The position numbers and the translations under genes were made by a program. Positions 8,219-15,100 of a DNA stretch of 17,536 nucleotides are shown here, piece by piece. This DNA comes from Promicromonosporaceae bacterium (lineage in GTDB: Bacteria > Actinomycetota > Actinomycetes > Actinomycetales > Cellulomonadaceae), in NCBI GenBank assembly GCA_009780755.1, contig WQZL01000030.1, positions 1-17,536 on the forward strand. Reading direction: 5' to 3'. The notes below the pieces were generated by a model. The model did no database searches. It saw nothing but the letters and a program-made list of their open reading frames with translations, and was not told where the DNA came from. Position 1 is the first letter of the stretch. The number at the start of each line of letters is the position of its first letter.

Positions 8219-9180
8219 TTGGCATCCTTCCCGATCCCCGCAAGGATCGCGTCCAGTTCGATCAGGGCGAGGGCGACCTGCTCGGCATTGGGCACCTTGT
8301 GATGCCAGGCGACGTTGTCGCGCATGTAACTAACGGGGGCGCCCTTATCGGTGTGGGCGATAATCATGGTTGGCTTTCCGGAGACGGCTGGGGTGGCGGC
8401 GAAGGCGTCAAGCAGGGCCGCGAAGTCATGCCCATCGATCTCGATAACCTCCCAGCCGAAGGCTCGTAGCTTGTCCGCAATCGGTTCTAGCCCGTTGGTG
8501 TCTTCGACGCGGGCGCCCTGTTGCAGCCGGTTTCGATCAAGCACGCCGATGAGACCAGAAAGCCGCTGATGAGCGGCGCACATGATGGCCTCCCAGTTGG
8601 CGCCCTCCTGCATTTCTCCATCCCCGAGCAGCACGAAGGTGCGGCGCGGCGATCTGGCCAGCTTGGCGGCAAGTGCCATGCCAACGGCAATGGGTAGGCC
8701 GTGGCCGAGCGGGCCGGTGGATGCCTCGACGGCCTTGATCTTGGTGCGGGCCGGGTGGCCGTTGAGCAGCGATTGGGGCTGTAGGAAGGTGCGCAGCGAT
8801 TGGGCCGGGATGTACCCACCGGCCACCAGCGTGGTGTACAGCGCGTTGGCGGCGTGCCCCTTGGACAGCACCAGGCGGTCGCGCTCGGGGTCGCAAGCCT
8901 CGACCTGTTCGGGGCTGATGTTCATTTCCGAGAGGTACAGGGTGACCAGGGCGTCGGTGATGGAGAACTCACCGCCGATGTGACCTGCGCCGACATCGCC
9001 GACGGTCTGGATTGACCGGCGACGCACCTCAATGGCGGCCCGTTGCAGGTGGGTGATGGCGGCCTCGCGCGAGGCGCCGACGGGCACGCGGCCAAGCACC
9101 GCGATTTCGCGGTCGGGTTCGGGCAGCAGGCTCCCCGAGGCGGCGGCGGCCGCCGCCAGGTCTGCATAGCCGTTGGTCAT
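8215..9180 (-). CDS. aptA: Transketolase N-terminal subunit (AptA-like)
   Basis: The diphosphate-binding half of the split transketolase, 321 residues. Visible motifs are GHIGGEFS (67-73, substrate and cofactor contact), LVLSKGHAANALY (103-115), STGPLGHGLPIAVGMALA (154-171) and the thiamine diphosphate and Mg motif GDGEMQEGANWE (186-197) closing with DRNRLQQ (216-221). It forms one enzyme with the downstream half and transfers a two-carbon ketol unit between sugar phosphates. If the apiose assignment is right, apulose 4-phosphate and glyceraldehyde 3-phosphate give xylulose 5-phosphate and dihydroxyacetone phosphate. The first 40 residues are Ala-rich and longer than in many N-halves. The ATG at 9180 overlaps the isomerase stop by 4 bp, so three genes in a row are translationally coupled. 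Confidence 0.9.
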   Translation of the reverse strand: MTNGYADLAAAAAASGSLLPEPDREIAVLGRVPVGASREAAITHLQRAAIEVRRRSIQTVGDVGAGHIGGEFSITDALVTLYLSEMNISPEQVEACDPERDRLVLSKGHAANALYTTLVAGGYIPAQSLRTFLQPQSLLNGHPARTKIKAVEASTGPLGHGLPIAVGMALAAKLARSPRRTFVLLGDGEMQEGANWEAIMCAAHQRLSGLIGVLDRNRLQQGARVEDTNGLEPIADKLRAFGWEVIEIDGHDFAALLDAFAATPAVSGKPTMIIAHTDKGAPVSYMRDNVAWHHKVPNAEQVALALIELDAILAGIGKDAK

Positions 9181-10181
9181 CGGTTGTCGCCCCCCATTGA
9201 GGAAAGCAGGGCATCCTGCACCAGCTTTTGCGCGCGGATGCCGTCATGGGCCGCCTGCGCCTGCGCCATCGCCTCGTAATCAAGGCTGTCTAACGCCCGG
9301 TGGATGGCCTTCAGGAAGCGGATGGAGGCTCGTGCCGTCTCGACGGAATCCTCCCGGAAGGGGAACTGGTCGAGCTGCCAAACGCCCTCCCAGCCGTTGA
9401 TGCGCAGGGTGTAGAAGAACTCAAATACCTCGGTCATGTGGACGGTGCCAACCATCAGGTCGTCATCCCAGCCGCGCAGGTTGTCATTGACGTCCATGCC
9501 CCACAGCAGGCCGTGGTCGATGAGCAGTTGGGCGGCGTCGGCGGGGCTTTCCCCGCCGTAAAGGGCGTGGCCGAAGTCGAGCAGCACGCCGACGTTGTCC
9601 AGACCAATCTGCTTAATGCCAAGCACGGAACGGGCAGCCGAATCCCAGAGCATCTTCACCCGCGGCTCGCGCGGCTTATATTCGATGACGAACTTGAGGT
9701 CGGGGTGGGCGGCGGCGATCTCGCGGACACCATCGACGGCTAACTTCCACACGTCGTGGTGGTTCACCTGGAAGGGGTAGTCCCAGCCATCCTGCCCCGG
9801 CCACAGCTTGACGTAACGGGCGCCAAGCGCGCGCACCACGTCGGCGGTCTCGTGCAGCAGCGCCATCGCTTCGGCGCGCACAGCCGGGTCGGGGTTGGTA
9901 AAAGCACCCTTCTTAAAACGACGCAGGTAGATGTCCGGGGTCACCCCGATGGCCTTCAGTCCGGCGGCATCGAGCGCGTCCTTGACCTCATCAATGGTGG
10001 CGCCGTGGGAGAACGGGTAGTTCAGGTCAACATACGACAGGTCGCCGACGGTGCCAGCGAGACGAATCTGCTCCAGGGTCGAGACAGGCTCGTCGTAGCC
10101 GTCGGTGGCATAGCGGTCTACGTAGGACGCGAAGTTCCACAGGCCGGCACCGAAGACGGGCGGGCTGGACTTGAGGGTCAT
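9177..10181 (-). CDS. TIM-barrel sugar isomerase, putative D-apiose isomerase
   Basis: A 334-residue member of the xylose isomerase-like TIM-barrel superfamily. The metal-binding pattern is visible: Glu167 in FVIEYKPREPR, Asp202 and His205 in LLDFGHALYGGESP, and Asp230 with Asp233 in GMDVNDN. The segment YVKLWPGQDGWDYPFQ (123-138) looks like the phosphate-free sugar pocket of aldose isomerases. Its place between an FGGY kinase and a split transketolase fits an aldose-to-ketulose step before phosphorylation. For the apiose route this is D-apiose to apulose. Alternatives are another aldopentose or deoxy-sugar isomerase of the rhamnose isomerase type, or an epimerase. The ATG at 10181 was chosen for the strong AAGGAG six bases upstream; the frame stays open to 10427 but that part overlaps the kinase gene and is not protein-like. 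Confidence 0.88.
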   Translation of the reverse strand: MTLKSSPPVFGAGLWNFASYVDRYATDGYDEPVSTLEQIRLAGTVGDLSYVDLNYPFSHGATIDEVKDALDAAGLKAIGVTPDIYLRRFKKGAFTNPDPAVRAEAMALLHETADVVRALGARYVKLWPGQDGWDYPFQVNHHDVWKLAVDGVREIAAAHPDLKFVIEYKPREPRVKMLWDSAARSVLGIKQIGLDNVGVLLDFGHALYGGESPADAAQLLIDHGLLWGMDVNDNLRGWDDDLMVGTVHMTEVFEFFYTLRINGWEGVWQLDQFPFREDSVETARASIRFLKAIHRALDSLDYEAMAQAQAAHDGIRAQKLVQDALLSSMGGDNR

Positions 10182-10187
10182 TTTCTT

Positions 10188-10193
10188 CTCCTT
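10188..10193 (-). promoter_or_regulatory. Ribosome binding site of the isomerase gene
   Basis: AAGGAG on the minus strand, six bases before the ATG at 10181. It decides the isomerase start, since a much longer open frame exists upstream. Confidence 0.85.
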
Positions 10194-10206
10194 GTGAAGC
10201 GGATTC

Positions 10207-11712
10207 TTAGGTTGTGGTTGGGTAAAGGGCTTGGCCGCGCGCGCGACGCACGGCCTGACGCCAGGCGACGCGACGGGCGAGGCGCTCGTCATCACCGATT
10301 TGCGGCAGGTAGACGATGCGGTTTTTGGTGGGGGCGGGAGCCGTGCCGGTGAGTACCAGTGCGGCGAGGTCGGCCACGCCGAGCGCCGAGGCATGAGGGG
10401 AGGCCGAGACCTCGACGGGTCGGCCAAGCAGGTCAGCCTGGGTTTGCATCAGCAGTTCCGAGCGGGTGGCCCCGCCGTCAGCGACGAGCAGGTCGGCGCC
10501 CGTCCCGACGGCCTCGATCACATCTGCCACCTGATGGGCGACGGCGTCAAGGGCGGCGCGGGCGATGTTGCCCCTGGTGGTGCCGCCGGTGATACCGGTC
10601 AACGTGCCGGTGGCGTCACGATCCCAGTGCGGGGCGCCCAAGCCGGTGAAGGCGGGCACGAAGGAAACTCCCCCGGCATCCGATTCGGTGGTGGCCAGTT
10701 CAGTCAGGAAGGCGCCGCCAGGCATCCCATCGGGAGCGCCGAGGGTGCGGGCCATCCAGTCGAGACCGGCCCCCGAGGTGAGGATGTTCCCCTCAGCGGC
10801 AAACTGCGGCACCCCTCTCGCCCCTAGCCCTCCGGGTGGTTGAGTAGGGAGCGCAGCGATCGTGTCTAAACCACACCACCAAGCAAGAGTGGCATCCTTC
10901 CGCTCCCGCTTAGGCAACATAACCGAAGAGCCGGTCCCGTAGGTGGCCTTACCCACGCCCGAACGCCCCTGGCCGTGGTGGTAAAGCGCGGAGTGGGAGT
11001 CGGCTAAAACGGCGGCAACCGGGATGCCAGCCAGCCCGTCAAGCGCGCCGGACCGCAGCGACCCGAAGGGGCCGGTAGAGGGCCGAACCTCGGGCAGCAC
11101 CGAGCGGGGCACGTCGAAGATGGCTAGAAGATCGTCATCCCAGGCCACCGTCTTGGTATTCAACAGCAGGGTGCGCGAGGCGTTACCGGCTTCGATTAGG
11201 TGTTCGCCGGTGAGGCGGTAGATCAGCCAGGAGTCGATGGTGCCAACGCGGACATCGGCCAGGTCAAAGCCGCGAGCAGCGAGGTCGGCCAGCAGCCACC
11301 GAATCTTCGGTGCAGAGAACATGGCGTCCACTTGCAGGCCCGTGCGCTCGCGGATCAAGGCGTCGTGGGCGCCCTGGGTGGCGCACCAGGCGGCGGTGCG
11401 GGAATCCTGCCAGCCGAGTACCGGGCCGAGCGCCTCGCCGGTGGTGGCGTGCCAGGCCACAACGGATTCGCGCTGGTTGGAGATGGCGACACCGATCACA
11501 TCGGCGGCAGTGGCCCCGGAAAGACATTGCCCGGCGGCGGCCATAACCGAGTTCCAGATGTCGGTGGCATCCTGCTCCACCCAGCCGGGCCGAGGGTAGG
11601 TGATGCCCACGGGGGCAGCGCTCTCGGCAAGCACGTCCCCGGAGGCGGCACACATAAGCAGCACCTTTGAGGAGGTGGTGCCCTGGTCGATGCTGAGAAT
11701 CAAACGCCTCAT
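10207..11712 (-). CDS. FGGY-family sugar kinase, putative apulose kinase
   Basis: A 501-residue carbohydrate kinase of the FGGY fold (two ribonuclease H-like domains). It opens with the phosphate-1 loop LILSIDQGTTSSK (4-16), then GWVEQDATDIW, ISNQRESVVAW, GWQDSRT and a catalytic-Asp region VLADSHSALYHHG near 240, the adenosine-site motifs ATYGTGSSVML and VADGGATRSELLMQ, and ends in a short basic tail. It most resembles the glycerol-kinase side of FGGY, but its neighbours point to a ketulose substrate, with apulose the leading candidate. An extra loop of about 20 residues (DTIAALPTQPPGG and flanks) coincides with an inserted actinobacterial repeat. The ATG at 11712 is the first residue of the conserved fold; the open frame continues to 11976 without conserved sequence. 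It is the promoter-proximal gene of the run; the isomerase follows after 25 bp. Confidence 0.9.
   Translation of the reverse strand: MRRLILSIDQGTTSSKVLLMCAASGDVLAESAAPVGITYPRPGWVEQDATDIWNSVMAAAGQCLSGATAADVIGVAISNQRESVVAWHATTGEALGPVLGWQDSRTAAWCATQGAHDALIRERTGLQVDAMFSAPKIRWLLADLAARGFDLADVRVGTIDSWLIYRLTGEHLIEAGNASRTLLLNTKTVAWDDDLLAIFDVPRSVLPEVRPSTGPFGSLRSGALDGLAGIPVAAVLADSHSALYHHGQGRSGVGKATYGTGSSVMLPKRERKDATLAWWCGLDTIAALPTQPPGGLGARGVPQFAAEGNILTSGAGLDWMARTLGAPDGMPGGAFLTELATTESDAGGVSFVPAFTGLGAPHWDRDATGTLTGITGGTTRGNIARAALDAVAHQVADVIEAVGTGADLLVADGGATRSELLMQTQADLLGRPVEVSASPHASALGVADLAALVLTGTAPAPTKNRIVYLPQIGDDERLARRVAWRQAVRRARGQALYPTTT
10835..10873. repeat. Actinobacterial palindromic repeat inside the kinase gene
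   Basis: The plus strand reads GGTGGTTGAGTAGGGAGCGC, continues CAGCGATCGTGTC and closes TAAACCAC. This matches the longer form of the same repeat family seen in xerC, whose usual form I recall as GGTTGAGTAGCGAGCGCAGC followed by a TCGAAACC end. It lies in frame in the FGGY kinase and translates on the minus strand to DTIAALPTQPPGG. The end is partly degenerate (TCTAAACC rather than TCGAAACC), suggesting an old insertion. Not verified by search. Confidence 0.6.
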
Positions 11713-11764
11713 CGCGCCGCCCGCTCCCGTCTGTGCATAATCATTCGTGGTTGGATGAATCTTC

Positions 11765-11790
11765 ACTATAAGAATACGAGATGCAGTCAA
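11765..11790 (-). promoter_or_regulatory. Possible promoter of the sugar-kinase operon
   Basis: The minus strand has TTGACT (11785-11790) and TATAGT (11765-11770), but the spacer is only 14 bases, shorter than the usual 16-18. A small inverted repeat TTC-N7-GAA (11762-11774) overlaps the second box and could be an operator. Weak evidence apart from position and AT content. Confidence 0.3.
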
Positions 11791-11959
11791 ATCGAGGAAT
11801 CTACTGGCGTTTAGCGCCCCATCCCCCGTCGCCCAATGTGCCCCCGGCCGCGCCGTCCCCCCGCTAGCACGGAGACGCCCGGCTTTAAGGGGAGCGTGGC
11901 GGATAGGCGACGTGTCCCGGGCAGCGCCTACGACAAGGGAAAACGACAATCGACGCCGG

Positions 11960-11986
11960 TTGACATACGCTCCCACGGACTAATTT
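11960..11986 (+). promoter_or_regulatory. Possible promoter of the xylanase gene
   Basis: A consensus -35 box TTGACA (11960-11965) is followed after 15 bases by TAATTT (11981-11986), a tolerable -10. It would start transcription near 11993 and leave a leader of about 110 bases containing two hairpins. The spacer is short, so confidence is modest. Confidence 0.4.
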
Positions 11987-12036
11987 TCGGATTTGTTTAA
12001 CCGTTAGGCAATTTGTGGTGTTAGCGTTCGCCCCAT

Positions 12037-12073
12037 CGGCACCTGTCGGTGCCGTCGGGCCGAGGGCGGCCCG
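12037..12073 (+). promoter_or_regulatory. Tandem hairpins in the xylanase leader
   Basis: Two adjacent perfect stem-loops: CGGCACC-TGTC-GGTGCCG (12037-12054, 7-bp stem) and CGGGCC-GAGGGC-GGCCCG (12056-12073, 6-bp stem). They sit between the putative promoter and the ribosome binding site. No T-run follows the second, so a classic attenuator is unlikely; mRNA stabilisation or translational control is possible. Confidence 0.5.
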
Positions 12074-12086
12074 TTAAATCAATCGC

Positions 12087-12093
12087 AAGGGAG
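12087..12093 (+). promoter_or_regulatory. Ribosome binding site of the xylanase gene
   Basis: AAGGGAG, eight bases before the ATG at 12102. Together with the signal peptide that begins immediately after, it fixes the start of the xylanase. Confidence 0.8.
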
Positions 12094-12101
12094 CGAGCAA
12101 T

Positions 12102-15100
12102 ATGAGTTCGACGCTCGGACCGAAGAGTCCGCGTGCTAGAAGAAGACGACAGCGGTTTGCCGCCGTTGGCGCAGCCAGCGCGATGCTGGCAACAATGATG
12201 ATCGCCGCAGCAGGCACCGCCGCTGCGGATGACTACTACCCTGCTGCGGCAGGCATCGATATAGAAGCCATGGCCGCTCCAATCATCGTTGGGGAGTGCG
12301 AGCTGGGCGTCGTCGCCTTCGCCGACTTCCACGACGGCTTCATGAGTGACGGCCTGATCGTCTCCGCAGGTGGCGCTGCCTCGCACGCCTTCGTCCCCGA
12401 GCCGGGCAACCCGCAGAACATGGTGCTGCAAGTCAACGCCGTCGTCGACAACAACGGTGTCCGCACCGCGCTCGGCACAAACAGTCCGATCATGGCTGGT
12501 GCCAGCTACAACCTGGTTGGACGCTTGCGCCTGGTCGCACCCGTCGGCACTGCCCAGAACGCCCAATTCCAGCAGTCTGCCCCGAGCTGGGGTCCTTGGT
12601 TGGGTCGTACGTCGGTGAATACCACCTGGACCACTTTTAACGTGAACGTGTCCAACGTCCCCGCCGGCGCTCAGTTCTCGCTGCAGGGTCCGACCGCGCC
12701 GTTCTTCATTGACAGCGTGACCATCACCCGCACCGCGCTGCCCGCCGCCTGTCTGCCTCCGCCCATGTGCCCGTGGCCGGGCATGGAAGACCTGCTCTTG
12801 AGCGACCCGGGCTGCATCGCCCCGCCGGACAAGTTCTGCCCGGTCTCGGCCGTTGATGTCTCCGTTGCCACCCTTGTCGAAGCCTTCGACGAGGATCAGG
12901 ATGACTACCTGGACCACTACATTTACCCGTCCACCTGGTGGCGTAACGGCGACGCCCGTCTTTATCTGCTCGAAGAGAGCGGCGTTCCCTTCCTGCAGAT
13001 GACCCGTCCGGCCAGCGCGATTTGGCACGGCATCTCCGACATTAATCAGGACTTCCGGGTTGGCGATGTCCTCGAAATGACCGCCACGGTGCGCCGTGGT
13101 GCCGGTACCGGCATTGGTGCGGCAGCCTCGGCTGGGTTCTTCCTGAACCGCGGCCCCGGCATCACCCCGGACTGGCCGCCGCTGCCCAATGCCAACGGCG
13201 TGAGCGCCCTGACCAACAACTGGGTCACGTTCACTCAGCGCATCACCGTCGACGCTAACACCGCCGGTGGCCGCGTGTTCCTTGGTGCCTCCGGTGGCGC
13301 CGCGAACACCACCGCGATTGACGTTCGCGACATCACGGTTACCCGCGTGATCCCGGACCTCCCTGGTGCCACTTGTGAGCGTGCAATGCCCACGCCGATG
13401 TGCCCCTACCCCGGTCTCGGTCACCTGACCGTCGATCACGAAGACTGCGTTCGCCCCGCCCCCGTCGGCTCCATCGTCTTTGACTTCGAAGACGGCATTG
13501 GCGACTGGTTGCCCCGCGTGGCCCCGGACCCCCGCGACCCGCGTCACGGGCCGATTGTGCTGCCGCCGCTGCCTTGGTACGGCCGCACCTCCACCGCTGC
13601 TGCTGACGCCGCCATCGTGAACATCGCCTCCGCAGCCGACCTTCCGACCCTGCAAGTCGTCGATGGCGCCCTGCATGTCACCGACCGCAACGCCCCGATC
13701 CGTGGTGCCAAGGTCGACCTGTTCGGCAGGATCATCCCCGGTACCCCAGTTACCTTCAGCGCTGATCTGCGCATGCTAGATGTCGGCGAAACCGCTCAGG
13801 TGCGCCTGGGTCGTGAGCACGCCTTCGGTAACCCGCCGGTCCGCCAGACCCACACCTATTGTGGCCCGTGGGACGTCACCGACGAATGGACAACAGTTAC
13901 CTGCACCATTCCGTCGTGGATCTCCCCGCAGATCTACAAGTGGCTGTTCCTCGACACCGTGGCCGACACCGCCGACTTCGCGATCCGCGACGTCGTCTTC
14001 GACATCGAACAGCGTCACATGCCTTACTGCCCGGCGTTGCAGGATTACATGCCGTTCTCCATGGGTGTGGCCATCGACTTCAACGAGACGGTCGGTATCG
14101 ACGCCGAGCTGGTCACGCGTCACTTCGACTCGATCTCGGGTGAGAACCACATGAAGCCCGAGGCGTTCTTCCACATCGCGGAGATCTACAACATACTCCC
14201 CGGTGGCCACATATTCCCCGATGGCACTACTCCGCACTTCCCGCACCCGGGTGGTAGGCGTCCTGACGCTCACCTGCACACGTGGGACTTCACCCGGATC
14301 ACCGGCGCTGGCAACGAGACCATCCGCGGTGTTGAGTGGGATAATAACTTCCGCCTGCACCCGCAGATGGTGGCCATGACGGACTTCGCTGCCAATAACA
14401 ACCTGGGCTTGTTCGGCCACGTGCTGGCCTGGCACTCGCAGATGCCTGACTTCTTCTTCCAGGTTGACCCGACCGGCACGCTGTACGACGACCCCAACAC
14501 GCTGCTTCCGCAGGCCGTGCTGACTCAGGGTGTTCCCAACAACACTCTGATGATTTCGAACGGGAACGCTCCAGGCCAAACTGGGCGCCCGCCAGCGGGA
14601 ACCATCGCTCCGGGGCTGACGGCCGACATCGTTCGTGCCGAGACGCTGCGTCGTCTGGAGAACCACATCTACAACGTGTCTCGCTCGATCGCGGACCGCT
14701 GGGGATACTTCGGCTCTGCAACCAACCCGTTCACGTCGTGGGAGGTCATCAACGAGGTTGTTCATAGCTCCCGGGCCGCAGGCAACCGTTTCGACCTGGC
14801 CGCCTCCACCTGCCCGGGTCCGGCCGCCGCCTGCCCCACCCTGCTCGCGCCGGACGGCTCGGCCTGGGACGGCACCATCTACATGCGCAACACGTTGTTG
14901 ACCCGCAACATGGGTGGCGACTTCACGCACTGGGCGCTGTACTTCGCCAACAACTTCCTCAATGGTCAGTTCCACGCCGATCCGACATTGACCGCTGCTA
15001 ACCCGAGCATGCCTGGCGATCCGGGCCGTATCCTGCTGTGGAACAACGACTACAACACCCAGAATCTTGATGCGAAGCTCAACATCCTCGCCGACCTTTC

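Larger units (their letters stand above)
11713..12101. other. Divergent intergenic region, sugar operon and xylanase gene
   Basis: A 389-bp region separating the minus-strand sugar operon from the plus-strand xylanase gene. The left part (11740-11800) is AT-rich and holds the likely minus-strand promoter. The middle (11810-11940) is GC-rich with no motif I can name. The right part holds a TTGACA box, two hairpins and the xylanase ribosome binding site. The minus frame stays open through the left half, but there is no conserved protein, so it is treated as noncoding. Confidence 0.6.

Noticed and set aside
10182..10427. N-terminal extension of the isomerase to 10427
   Set aside because: It overlaps the kinase coding sequence, and the strong AAGGAG before 10181 marks the true start.
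11713..11976. N-terminal extension of the sugar kinase to 11976
   Set aside because: FGGY kinases begin at the phosphate-binding strand (LILSIDQGTT), which is right after the ATG at 11712; the upstream stretch looks like promoter DNA.
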